From: CAZDIO01 sp964505555
GTDB lineage: Bacteria > Bdellovibrionota_C > UBA2361 > SZUA-149 > CAZDIO01
Direction: 5' to 3'
Assembly (NCBI GenBank): GCA_964505555.1
Contig: CAZDIO010000074.1
Coordinates: 1-64,000 of the forward strand
DNA length: 64,000 nucleotides
The notes beneath the pieces were generated by a model, which saw nothing but the letters and a program-made list of their open reading frames with translations, made no database searches and had not been told where the DNA came from. Below, one piece after another: positions 17,564 through 25,200 of this stretch (position 1 is its first letter; the number at the start of each line of letters is the position of its first letter). Made by a program: the position numbers and the translations under genes.

Positions 17564-18214
17564 TCAGAGCAGTAGAGAGCTAAGGACATAATCATCAGCG
17601 CGATCTATTCGAACACGAAATGAAAAACCTCGACCATACGTGCTGCTGAAATCGAGCATTAACTCTCCCAAAAAACACTCATCCCGCTCATCCCAAGAGA
17701 GAAGCACATCTTTAAATCCAAGTCGATATCTAAGAAGTGGATAAAAGGCTTTATACACACTCTCTTTGGCTGAAAATAGCGCAATCATCCGCCATTCGCT
17801 CTCAGCACTTTTTTTTAGCCAAGCCACCTCTTGGGGGTGACAGATTCGTGCTGAGATATCAAATTGCCGTTTTCTCCCAACTCGCTGGAGATCAATCCCA
17901 AGGGAGTTAACCTCGCTTATTTTCGCTACTGCACAGATCCCCAGATCATCTTCATGCGTAATGGACCCTGCAACCCCCTCTGGCCAGAGGGGGTCTCGAT
18001 GAACCCCTTGTAATACCGGAGGTGGCTCTAGAAAACCAAGCCCTTCAAGCGCAATCTTTGCAGCTATCCTGCCCAGTGTAAAATCGTGGACCCGCCTTGG
18101 AGACCAACTCTTTTGAACAAGCTCTGCCTCCTGCGGATGAAGCTTCCAAAAGGCAAGCTCTTTTGAAGACAGCACCGCAAAAGAAACCGTATTTTCAAAG
18201 GGAGATACAAACAT
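17564..18214 (-). CDS. Sfp/EntD-type 4'-phosphopantetheinyl transferase
   Basis: A 216-residue protein with the two family signatures: L-G-I-D-L-Q at about residue 108 (Mg-binding Asp) and F-S-A-K-E-S-V-Y-K-A at about 147 (Glu and Lys). It moves phosphopantetheine from CoA to the active serine of carrier proteins. The size and the S-I-T-H motif place it with the Sfp/EntD group rather than the short AcpS type. No polyketide or peptide synthetase is in the window, so the partner carrier (fatty-acid ACP or a distant cluster) is unknown. It is on the same strand as the aminotransferase, 68 bases upstream. Confidence 0.85.
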   Translation of the reverse strand: MFVSPFENTVSFAVLSSKELAFWKLHPQEAELVQKSWSPRRVHDFTLGRIAAKIALEGLGFLEPPPVLQGVHRDPLWPEGVAGSITHEDDLGICAVAKISEVNSLGIDLQRVGRKRQFDISARICHPQEVAWLKKSAESEWRMIALFSAKESVYKAFYPLLRYRLGFKDVLLSWDERDECFLGELMLDFSSTYGRGFSFRVRIDRADDYVLSSLLL

Positions 18215-18343
18215 TACACTAGCGTTTAAAAGGGAAATGTCTAACGATAGAAAGAAAGGATATCATATACACAAACATTTGTAATCGATATGAGAACACT
18301 TTATACAAGGAATCAGTAACGCTGCGGCCAAGGATGACAGGAA

Positions 18344-19717
18344 GTGCTCGAAGAGTTCAAAATCAAAAATCGCAAACAAAGCAAACCCACTGAAGAAAGA
18401 GAAAATCCTCTTGTCACCCGTTATTCACAATTCTTTGCTGCCGATCCAGGAGAGAGGTGGTTTCGAGCACTCCTTTTTCTTAATCTCTTTGTGCTCTTTA
18501 TTCGCCCACAAAATGATATAAAGATTTTAGTCCCGCTTTACCTCTCTTTAATTTTTAGCGTGCTGGGATGCCTGTTCTGGCTTCCCTGGCACCGACGAAC
18601 ATGGAATCCGATTACAAAAAGTATGGTAATGTTTCTCGGTCTTGGTGTGATCTGGGTTCCACTGGCGAGAAATAATCACGAAGCATTCTATGCAATGCTT
18701 GATTTGAGCCAACAATTTTTGGGAATTGTCTTTCCAATTGTTGCCTTTGGAGCCTCTGGTCAAACTTTAAAACGATTGATGAGCTATCTTCCCTTCCTGG
18801 GAGCATACATCGGAATCTATGCGCTCACTCACAATGGACGTGGGCCTGGGGGATTTCTTGGAGATGAAAATGATTGTTGTTTAGTGTTGATAATGTTTTT
18901 CTCCTTTGCACTCACACAATTTACCGCTCCGCGATCTTTTTTATCAAAATTGTTTCTCCTTGCTTGTAGCATAACGATCGCTACGGGGATTATTGCAACG
19001 ATCTCTCGGGGTGGCTTTGTGGGGTTTGTCGCCGCGCTTTTTTACTTTTTCTTAAAATCAAAAAATAAGCTGCTGGTCTCATTATTTGGTCTAATTACCT
19101 TTGCTGCTGTTGTGCCGTTTGTGCCTCAAGAGTACTGGAATGAGATGAAAACCATTAGTGATACCTCAAGGGGCACAGCTCAAGCACGACGCGATATTTG
19201 GGCGGTAGGAATTCAGATTTGGCTCGATCCCGCTCATTTTATTGCTGGCACAGGAATGCAGAACTCACCGCGGTGGTTGCAAGATTATGAACCAATACAG
19301 AATCTCTCTCCTCACGGCAAAAGCATCTCAGGAAGAGCGATCCATTCCTTGTATATTCAACTCGTAGGAGATCTTGGCCTCATTGGTTTAATCTTATTTG
19401 TTAGTATTGTTTACTTGAGCCTCAGTGGCAATGTACGGGTGATACGAGACACCCTACTTCATGAAAACGATCCCGACCTCCCCTATGAGATCATTTTGCA
19501 TTTGAAATTCCTAAGAGCAACCGCCATTGGATTGAACATGGCGTGGGTGGGAGTTCTCTGGGCGGGACTATTTATCTCAGTTCTTTATTACCCACCGATC
19601 TGGCTTCTTGCTTGTCTCTCAGGAACGTTAGTTGTCTATTGGGACAAGTTAACTGGTGGGAGGGTTGAAGAGAGGAAGGTAATACCCATTTCACGCGGTG
19701 TAGAAAGTTCTACATAA
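18344..19717 (+). CDS. O-antigen ligase/polymerase-like membrane protein
   Basis: A 457-residue integral membrane protein with about ten helices. The large loop after residue 290 and the pattern F-L-G-D-E-N-D near residue 174 followed by S-R-G-G near 224 match the Wzy/WaaL (O-antigen ligase) superfamily, which joins sugar chains to lipid or protein carriers on the periplasmic side. It most resembles O-glycosylation ligases found with exosortase systems, which would fit the PEP-CTERM protein at 26879-27634; this link is an inference. The start is GTG at 18344 with AGGA upstream. Other sugar-polymer genes lie about 6-10 kb away. Confidence 0.7.
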   Translation: MLEEFKIKNRKQSKPTEERENPLVTRYSQFFAADPGERWFRALLFLNLFVLFIRPQNDIKILVPLYLSLIFSVLGCLFWLPWHRRTWNPITKSMVMFLGLGVIWVPLARNNHEAFYAMLDLSQQFLGIVFPIVAFGASGQTLKRLMSYLPFLGAYIGIYALTHNGRGPGGFLGDENDCCLVLIMFFSFALTQFTAPRSFLSKLFLLACSITIATGIIATISRGGFVGFVAALFYFFLKSKNKLLVSLFGLITFAAVVPFVPQEYWNEMKTISDTSRGTAQARRDIWAVGIQIWLDPAHFIAGTGMQNSPRWLQDYEPIQNLSPHGKSISGRAIHSLYIQLVGDLGLIGLILFVSIVYLSLSGNVRVIRDTLLHENDPDLPYEIILHLKFLRATAIGLNMAWVGVLWAGLFISVLYYPPIWLLACLSGTLVVYWDKLTGGRVEERKVIPISRGVESST

Positions 19718-19751
19718 ATTGCCTCTTCATAAATGCTTCACTGTGTTGAAA

Positions 19752-19862
19752 GGTCGCTGTCGTTGCGAGCCCGACGCTCCGCTCTGGGTAAACTCCGCGA
19801 AGCAATCTCGAACTTTCTACGTAATTCGAGATTGCTTCGCTTCGCTCGCAACGACAGCGACC
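19752..19862. repeat. family B intergenic inverted repeat, copy 1
   Basis: The right arm at 19825-19862 (ATTCGAGATTGCTTCGCTTCGCTCGCAACGACAGCG, written in two halves) pairs with GTCGCTGTCGTTGCGAGC at 19753-19770 plus GCGAAGCAATCTCGAA at 19797-19812. The left arm carries a 26-base insertion between the two parts. It lies just past the stop of the O-antigen-ligase-like gene in a convergent gap. Confidence 0.85.
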
Positions 19863-19867
19863 GACGT

Positions 19868-19990
19868 CACGGCCATTAAGTTAAGAATTTTTTATAGAAC
19901 CACAGAGGCGCAGAGAAAAAAGATTTTATTGATCTTCTCTGTGGTTCTGTGGTTCTATAAACCTTTCTTTCATAATCCTTAATGGCCGTG
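19868..19990. repeat. family C inverted repeat nested in a second palindrome
   Basis: Inner arms: TTATAGAACCACAGAG at 19892-19907 pair with the CTCTGTGGTTCTGTGGTTCTATAA region at 19937-19960. Outside them, CACGGCCATTAAG at 19868-19880 is perfectly complementary to CTTAATGGCCGTG at 19978-19990. The whole forms a two-level cruciform between convergent genes, directly after the family B copy. An open frame running through both repeats is an artefact of the palindrome. Confidence 0.8.
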
Positions 19991-20006
19991 GGGATCGACG
20001 TAGCTT

Positions 20007-20396
20007 TTACAGATTGAACTTCCTGATAATCATCTCCGCTCGTTCAATTCCAGCTTCTGTCGCCGTTACATATTCTGGGCCTTGCCAATCGCTGATCATT
20101 GCACCAACCCCCCCTGCCGACTTTAGATCTTGAGGGAGCCCCTCTTTATCAACAAACTGAATGAAATCTTTACTCTCTAAAAGCTTGAGAGTTCTTAAAA
20201 GCGTCGCCCGATCATAGGATTTTAATGACAGTAGCGTTGATTGAGAGAGGTCCCCTTTTGTCGTCTGATCACGCATCGACATTTTTGTCATCAGCATTTG
20301 CACCGGCACTGAAAGACTCTCCCCATTTCGTGAGCGAGCCTCGACATCGGTTGCAATCCAATAAAGTAGTTCATCTTCAAGATTAATATGCGCCAT
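20007..20396 (-). CDS. hypothetical winged-helix-like protein
   Basis: A 129-residue soluble protein. The pattern of helices with S-Y-D-R-A-T-L-L-R-T-L-K-L-L-E-S-K-D-F-I followed by a possible wing resembles the helix-turn-helix of small winged-helix regulators, but no family is certain. The start is the ATG at 20396. It is a single gene, divergent from the FAD oxidoreductase (101 bases between the starts), so it might control it. Otherwise unknown. Confidence 0.5.
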   Translation of the reverse strand: MAHINLEDELLYWIATDVEARSRNGESLSVPVQMLMTKMSMRDQTTKGDLSQSTLLSLKSYDRATLLRTLKLLESKDFIQFVDKEGLPQDLKSAGGVGAMISDWQGPEYVTATEAGIERAEMIIRKFNL

Positions 20397-20497
20397 GGAG
20401 TTCTCATACCATAGCTAAATTTGCTCACACAACTGTTTTACTGGCTTCGGAAACCCCTTTTCTGGCTTTTTAAAGCAGGCTGAGCTAGCCTAAAAAA

Positions 20498-21580
20498 ATG
20501 AAAAGTGATGTGGTAATTATTGGGGCCGGAGTCCTTGGAGTTTCTCTTGCGTATCACTTAGCAAAAGCCAACCTTACGGTAACGGTTCTTGAACGAGAAT
20601 CGACTTTTGCAAAACATGCCTCAGGAAAAAACTCCGGGATGATTCGTCAGCTTTATCGACACGAACAGCTCACCCAGTGGGCTCACCGCTCGATTCTCGA
20701 ATGGCCCGAGGCTCTTCGCAGTCACTGCTTCAAACAAACTGGCTCAATGATTCTTGGACGGGAACTTCCAAACCATCATCCTGAACTTTTTCAACATCAA
20801 GTAAAAGACGTAAGCTCAGAAAATGGGACAATTGAACTTTCAGCGATCTACACCCCTAGTGATGGCTTACTGGATCCCTATGACTTTATCTATGGACTCT
20901 ACCACCTCACAAATAAAAAGAGGGTCCAATACCTCTTTCACAAGACAGTTCTTGATATCAAAAGAATCGGTCGAGATTTGGAAATTACCACAAATGATAC
21001 CCAAACTCACTCCGCTCCCTGGGTGGTAAATGCTGCAGGAGCATGGGTGAATGATTTTTTACCCCCTGCACACAAATTGCCCTCATGCCCTTACGCAAGA
21101 CACCTGTTTGTAGTTACCGGGTGGGATGAGGATTATATGCCAGAAGATAATATCGGATTTTATTGGGATGAATATCACAATTGGTATATGCGTCTTTGGG
21201 AGAAGAACTCGCGACTCGTCTCTATTTGCGATCGGCAAAAAGCGAACCCTTCGAGTTTTGTGCCACGGGAGGATCTCTTGTACGAAGTTTCCAAAAAATT
21301 AACCATGGCGATACCTCATGTAAGCTCTCAATTACATGTTGGCGCTTCGTGGCACTGTTTTAGAACCTATACAGAAGATCAGCTGCCAATTTGGGGAGAA
21401 GACGCTAACGTAAAAGGATTATTTTGGCTTGCCGCTTTTGGTGGGTTTGGAATGTCTACTGCTTTTGCCGCAGCATTAGATGCTGCAAATATTCTTTGTG
21501 GAAAAGGTGCCTTTGTGTCATCCGATCTCTATCCCCAACGGTTTAGAGGTGAGGAAGAGAGAAAAGTAGCTTATGAATAA
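20498..21580 (+). CDS. FAD-dependent oxidoreductase (DAO family)
   Basis: A 360-residue flavoprotein. The dinucleotide-binding motif V-I-I-G-A-G-V-L-G is at residues 5-13, E-R-E at about 34 holds the ribose, and a second nucleotide contact N-A-A-G-A-W is near 178. The C-terminal G-G-F-G-M-S-T-A matches D-amino-acid or glycine/sarcosine oxidases. Such enzymes oxidise the C-N bond of an amino acid or N-methyl amino acid, or a 2-hydroxy acid, in the cytoplasm; the substrate is not evident. The end overlaps the next gene (a DsbD-type reductase) by 8 bases, so the two are probably co-translated although the functional link is unclear. Confidence 0.8.
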   Translation: MKSDVVIIGAGVLGVSLAYHLAKANLTVTVLERESTFAKHASGKNSGMIRQLYRHEQLTQWAHRSILEWPEALRSHCFKQTGSMILGRELPNHHPELFQHQVKDVSSENGTIELSAIYTPSDGLLDPYDFIYGLYHLTNKKRVQYLFHKTVLDIKRIGRDLEITTNDTQTHSAPWVVNAAGAWVNDFLPPAHKLPSCPYARHLFVVTGWDEDYMPEDNIGFYWDEYHNWYMRLWEKNSRLVSICDRQKANPSSFVPREDLLYEVSKKLTMAIPHVSSQLHVGASWHCFRTYTEDQLPIWGEDANVKGLFWLAAFGGFGMSTAFAAALDAANILCGKGAFVSSDLYPQRFRGEEERKVAYE

Positions 21581-23861
21581 ATGCGCCTTGTCGCCTCAAA
21601 CAAGATTACTCTTTTTGTGCTTGGTATTTCTTCAAGGGCTCTTCGGTCTTCATTCACTCTCCGCAGAAAGCCACCTCCCAGGAAATGATTATGTTCGTGC
21701 GACCCTTGTCATTGATCATGAAAATTTACAGCCTTCAGCAACTGAATCATCACGAAGTGCAAGAATCGGTGTGTATTTTCAAATTCAAAAAGGGTGGCAC
21801 ATTTACTGGAAACAAAGCGGCGAAAGTGGCATGCCCACAAAAATCCTCTGGGAGTTGCCTCCTGGATGGAGTGTCAGCGATTTCAAGTGGCCAACTCCCA
21901 TAATTTTTAAGGAACGTGGGGATATCGCCACCGTTGGCTATAAAGATGACGTGCTCATCTATTCCGATCTTCTCTCTCCACTAGAGATCCCTCTTGATGA
22001 CAAACGGGTTACCATTGGAGCTTTGATTAATTTTTTAGTGTGTAAAGATATCTGTGTCCCTGGCGAATTGCGGCTTAAAAACTCTTATTCCTTTTCTACT
22101 AGTAACTCTCTTGCTCCTTCGGCATATTTTCCTTTGTTTGAGATGACTGAGCGCTTGGTTGCTAAGCCTCTTGAAGAATTGCTCCACTACCCTGCTCTTG
22201 CCGGGGTAAGAGTTGAGGCTACTCTCAACAAAAACAAAACGGCGGTGCAGATCTTTATTTTCAACCTTCCCGGTAGAGAGCTTGATTTTATGAGCTCAAA
22301 TATCCAGGTGTTCCCCTACGATGTTCCTGCAGGAAGAGCACAAATATCAACCAGTGTAAACAATTCATATCTGCTTTCTTTTCCAACAAGCTCCCCTCTT
22401 CGAAGTGGGGAGGGAGAGATCGTATTTTCAGAAAAACTCAGCGGCACTGTTTCTCCACTTGTTTTTCGATGGAGCTTGAGTACCCCTGAAGACAAAGTGC
22501 TCTCAGGAGAAGACAGCAATCAAACAGATATCTTGCCACTTCGTTATCGAGTTTTGACAGAGGGGGAAAACGGTATTGATGGTCACAATGCAGAAACTTC
22601 ACTACCAGGGAAACAATCCTTCCTCTTTGCACTGCTCTCGGCGTTTGTTGCCGGACTCCTTTTGAATTTTATGCCCTGTGTCCTGCCCATATTGACCATC
22701 AAAGTGCTTGGGATTTTTAAGTACTGTGGACAGAGTCGGGCAAGCGTTGTTTCTCAAGCTATTTGGTTTAGTCTTGGCATCATCACCACATTTTTTCTCC
22801 TCGCATTTCTGGTGATCCTCTTACGTCAGGCGGGAACGAGCTTAGGGTGGGGGTTTCAGTTTCAAGAACCACTCTTTGTTTTTACACTCCTTGTGGTTAC
22901 GTATTTTTTTAGCTTTGGCTTTTTTGATCTTATTATTTTTCGAATTCCACACCTCCAGGAAGCAAATAAGGGAGTTTCAAAACTTCACCCTGGTTGGAAG
23001 AGAGATTTTTTTGATGGGATGCTTGTTACAGCACTTTCTACCCCTTGCACCGTTCCCTTTCTTGGCCCGGCCTTGGCCTTTTCATTTACTCAAACTCCTC
23101 TTGCTACAGTTGTAATTTTTATGACGATTGGGATTGGGCTTAGCCTCCCCTACTTTTACCTCTCTACACACCCAAAGCTCCTTAACGTGCTTCCAAAACC
23201 TGGGCCATGGATGAATTCTGTAAAACACCTGATGGGATTTTCCCTCCTTGGGACAAGCGTTTGGTTACTCTTTGTGCTGGAGCGAACCACTGACCATGTT
23301 GTGGTCTGGGTTATTTCGTTGCTGCTTGTGATCTTTTTTGTCGTCTGGGCCAGAAGGCATATGATTGAAGCCCGTTATTCAAAAAAACTTCGAACTCTCT
23401 TTAACGTGTTACTTTTAATGATTTTGGTGGCGAGTTTCGCCAAAGTTATTCCACTGATCCGTCCCATCCAAACCACTCGCACTAGTGAAACTGAGATTAT
23501 TCAATGGGCACCGTATTCACCGGAAGTTCTAGAAACTATGAAGAAAAACCACACCCCGGTGTTTTTGATGTTTACGGCGGACTGGTGCGTAACTTGCAAG
23601 GTAAACGAACGACTCGTTATTGAAACGAAGGAGATTTCGCAAGCTCTGAAGCAATATGGCATCACCCCAGTGAAAGCAGATTGGACGTTAGGAGATGGTG
23701 CCGTGGGAAATGCACTTGTAGGATACGGCGCATATGGAGTGCCGTTGTATGTGTACATACCATCAGATAAGAAGAAAGAGACTGTTGTTTTTCCAACCCT
23801 TGTAACTATTTCAAGCCTTACTGACGTGTTTAGAAAAGCTGCCCTGGAAGAAGCTGACTGA
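21573..23861 (+). CDS. DsbD/ScsB-type thiol:disulphide transporter
   Basis: A 762-residue inner-membrane protein with three parts. A signal peptide and a periplasmic immunoglobulin-like domain (about 30-340) resemble the N-terminal region of ScsB/DsbD. A membrane core (about 345-610) has the two redox cysteines in M-P-C-V-L-P and T-P-C-T-V-P. A C-terminal thioredoxin-like domain has the W-C-V-T-C motif near residue 675. It passes electrons from cytoplasmic thioredoxin to periplasmic partners for disulphide repair or cytochrome c maturation. Given the cytochrome oxidases and SCO proteins in the window, a role in copper or haem centre assembly is reasonable. Overlaps the FAD oxidoreductase by 8 bases. 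Confidence 0.85.
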   Translation: MNKCALSPQTRLLFLCLVFLQGLFGLHSLSAESHLPGNDYVRATLVIDHENLQPSATESSRSARIGVYFQIQKGWHIYWKQSGESGMPTKILWELPPGWSVSDFKWPTPIIFKERGDIATVGYKDDVLIYSDLLSPLEIPLDDKRVTIGALINFLVCKDICVPGELRLKNSYSFSTSNSLAPSAYFPLFEMTERLVAKPLEELLHYPALAGVRVEATLNKNKTAVQIFIFNLPGRELDFMSSNIQVFPYDVPAGRAQISTSVNNSYLLSFPTSSPLRSGEGEIVFSEKLSGTVSPLVFRWSLSTPEDKVLSGEDSNQTDILPLRYRVLTEGENGIDGHNAETSLPGKQSFLFALLSAFVAGLLLNFMPCVLPILTIKVLGIFKYCGQSRASVVSQAIWFSLGIITTFFLLAFLVILLRQAGTSLGWGFQFQEPLFVFTLLVVTYFFSFGFFDLIIFRIPHLQEANKGVSKLHPGWKRDFFDGMLVTALSTPCTVPFLGPALAFSFTQTPLATVVIFMTIGIGLSLPYFYLSTHPKLLNVLPKPGPWMNSVKHLMGFSLLGTSVWLLFVLERTTDHVVVWVISLLLVIFFVVWARRHMIEARYSKKLRTLFNVLLLMILVASFAKVIPLIRPIQTTRTSETEIIQWAPYSPEVLETMKKNHTPVFLMFTADWCVTCKVNERLVIETKEISQALKQYGITPVKADWTLGDGAVGNALVGYGAYGVPLYVYIPSDKKKETVVFPTLVTISSLTDVFRKAALEEAD

Positions 23862-23870
23862 TTCCGAACC

Positions 23871-23938
23871 TCGTTGCGAGCGAAGCAATCTCGAATCGTT
23901 GTAGGAGTTAGGAGATTGCTTCGCTTCGCTCGCAACGA
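23871..23938. repeat. family B intergenic inverted repeat, copy 2
   Basis: TCGTTGCGAGCGAAGCAATC at 23871-23890 pairs with the GATTGCTTCGCTTCGCTCGCAACGA right arm at 23914-23938 around a ~20-base loop. This is the cleanest copy, without the left-arm insertion. It lies between the convergent stops of the DsbD-type gene and parB. Confidence 0.9.
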
Positions 23939-23978
23939 CAGGAGGGGAATGCTTCCCATTTACCGAAAATAAAGCTTT

Positions 23979-24935
23979 TTAATCGCGGATGGTTGTAAGA
24001 AACCTCTTCCATGCTGCTTCACTTTCAAAGGTAATTTGTAACCGTTTTCTTCCTTGTGCGTCGAGGCGTAAGTTTATTTTTTCGATGTTGAGCAGTGTGC
24101 GGAGCTTTGATTCAGCTCGTTTAAGTGAAACAAGCTCCTCAATTGTCTCTTTTTTATTCGTTTGACCCTCTTCCCCAAGCTCTCGAATCAACTCTTCAAG
24201 CGCTCTGACTGAAAGACCTTGGCGTTCAACTTTTCTTGCAAGAGCAAGTTGCGTCTCTGGAGCATCTACTGCAAGGAGGGCCCGTCCGTGACCAGAGTGG
24301 AGCACTCCGGTGCGTAGCAGCTCAAGCACTTCAGGTTCAAGCTGCAAAAGACGGAGCGCATTAGAGATCGTCGCGCGATTCTTTCCCACGGCTTTGGCAA
24401 TTTCACTATGGTTCGTATCAAACTCATCAACCAATCGTTGATAGGAAAGTGCTTCCTCAACAGGGTTAAGGTTCTCTCGTTGTGCGTTTTCAATAATCGC
24501 GATCTCTAACGCCTCTCTTTCACTGAGAATTCGAACAACCGCCGGAAGAATCTCTAGTCCAGCCCGCATTGCTGCACGAAGTCTTCGCTCACCAGCAACA
24601 AGTTCATAATCTTGAGCGGCGTTTGACTCCTCAAGTGGCCGAACAATGATCGGTTGGAGAATTCCTTTTTCTTTAATTGAGGCGGCTAACTCATCGAGTT
24701 CAATATCAGATATCACCTCTCGAAACTGATAGCGGCTGGGTCTGATGCGATCGGGGGAAAGAAACGAAAGCTCGCTTCCAGAAGTTTTTCCTTGAAAACG
24801 ATCTCGTGATAGCGAGAGATCCGTTACTATCTCTCTTTCACCCACAGGGGGTGCGGTATCGACAAGAAGAGCGCCTAACTGCGGCTTATACCGCTTCGGC
24901 ATCAAACGAATTTTTAGATCCTTTGATTCATCCAT
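23979..24935 (-). CDS. parB: ParB-family chromosome partitioning protein
   Basis: A 318-residue ParB. After a variable N-terminus, the ParB/sulfiredoxin CTPase domain begins near residue 60 (P-D-R-I-R-P-S-R-Y-Q-F-R), with G-E-R-R-L-R-A at about 117 as the CTP/parS-associated motif. A helix-turn-helix follows (H-S-E-I-A-K-A-V-G-K-N-R-A-T-I-S-N near 175-191), then a C-terminal dimer region. It binds parS sites and spreads as a clamp on DNA. parA, normally directly upstream, is absent: upstream lies a membrane glycosyltransferase-like gene about 265 bases away. I saw no 16-base parS palindrome nearby. Confidence 0.9.
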   Translation of the reverse strand: MDESKDLKIRLMPKRYKPQLGALLVDTAPPVGEREIVTDLSLSRDRFQGKTSGSELSFLSPDRIRPSRYQFREVISDIELDELAASIKEKGILQPIIVRPLEESNAAQDYELVAGERRLRAAMRAGLEILPAVVRILSEREALEIAIIENAQRENLNPVEEALSYQRLVDEFDTNHSEIAKAVGKNRATISNALRLLQLEPEVLELLRTGVLHSGHGRALLAVDAPETQLALARKVERQGLSVRALEELIRELGEEGQTNKKETIEELVSLKRAESKLRTLLNIEKINLRLDAQGRKRLQITFESEAAWKRFLTTIRD

Positions 24936-25068
24936 ACAAACTGCCTCCGCTTTTTTGAACCATATAAAAACTTCAATTAAATGACAATCCCTCTTGGGAA
25001 ATAGGTCTTGCTGGGCGTTGTTAAGCTATTTCAGAGCCAGATCTAAATGACTTGGGGATAGGGATTAT

Positions 25069-25164
25069 TGAACACAGAGTTTCACAGGGTTACACAGGGT
25101 GAAGATGCAGCTTTTTTCACTTTTCTTTTTTCACTCTGTGTAACCCTGTGAAACTCTGTGTTCA
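25069..25164. repeat. family C intergenic inverted repeat, copy 2
   Basis: Arms at 25069-25103 and 25130-25164 (units GAACACAGAGTTTCACAGGG and TTACACAG) pair over 35 bases with one mismatch around a 26-base loop. It lies between the end of the glycosyltransferase-like gene and the start of parB, in a 265-base gap between two leftward genes. Confidence 0.9.
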
Positions 25165-25200
25165 TCAAAAAAGCGCTGGTGGATCCTTAACGTCACTAAG

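Noticed and set aside
19719..19982. Plus-strand open frame of 87 codons after the O-antigen-ligase-like gene
   Set aside because: It runs through the family B and C inverted repeats and has no family resemblance; the frame is a by-product of the palindromes.
23501..23959. Minus-strand open frame of 152 codons over the end of the DsbD-type gene
   Set aside because: It is antisense to the thioredoxin domain and starts inside a family B repeat; no gene features.
24936..25200. parS site upstream of parB
   Set aside because: The only palindrome there is the family C repeat (GTTTCACAG), which lacks the 16-base parS pattern.
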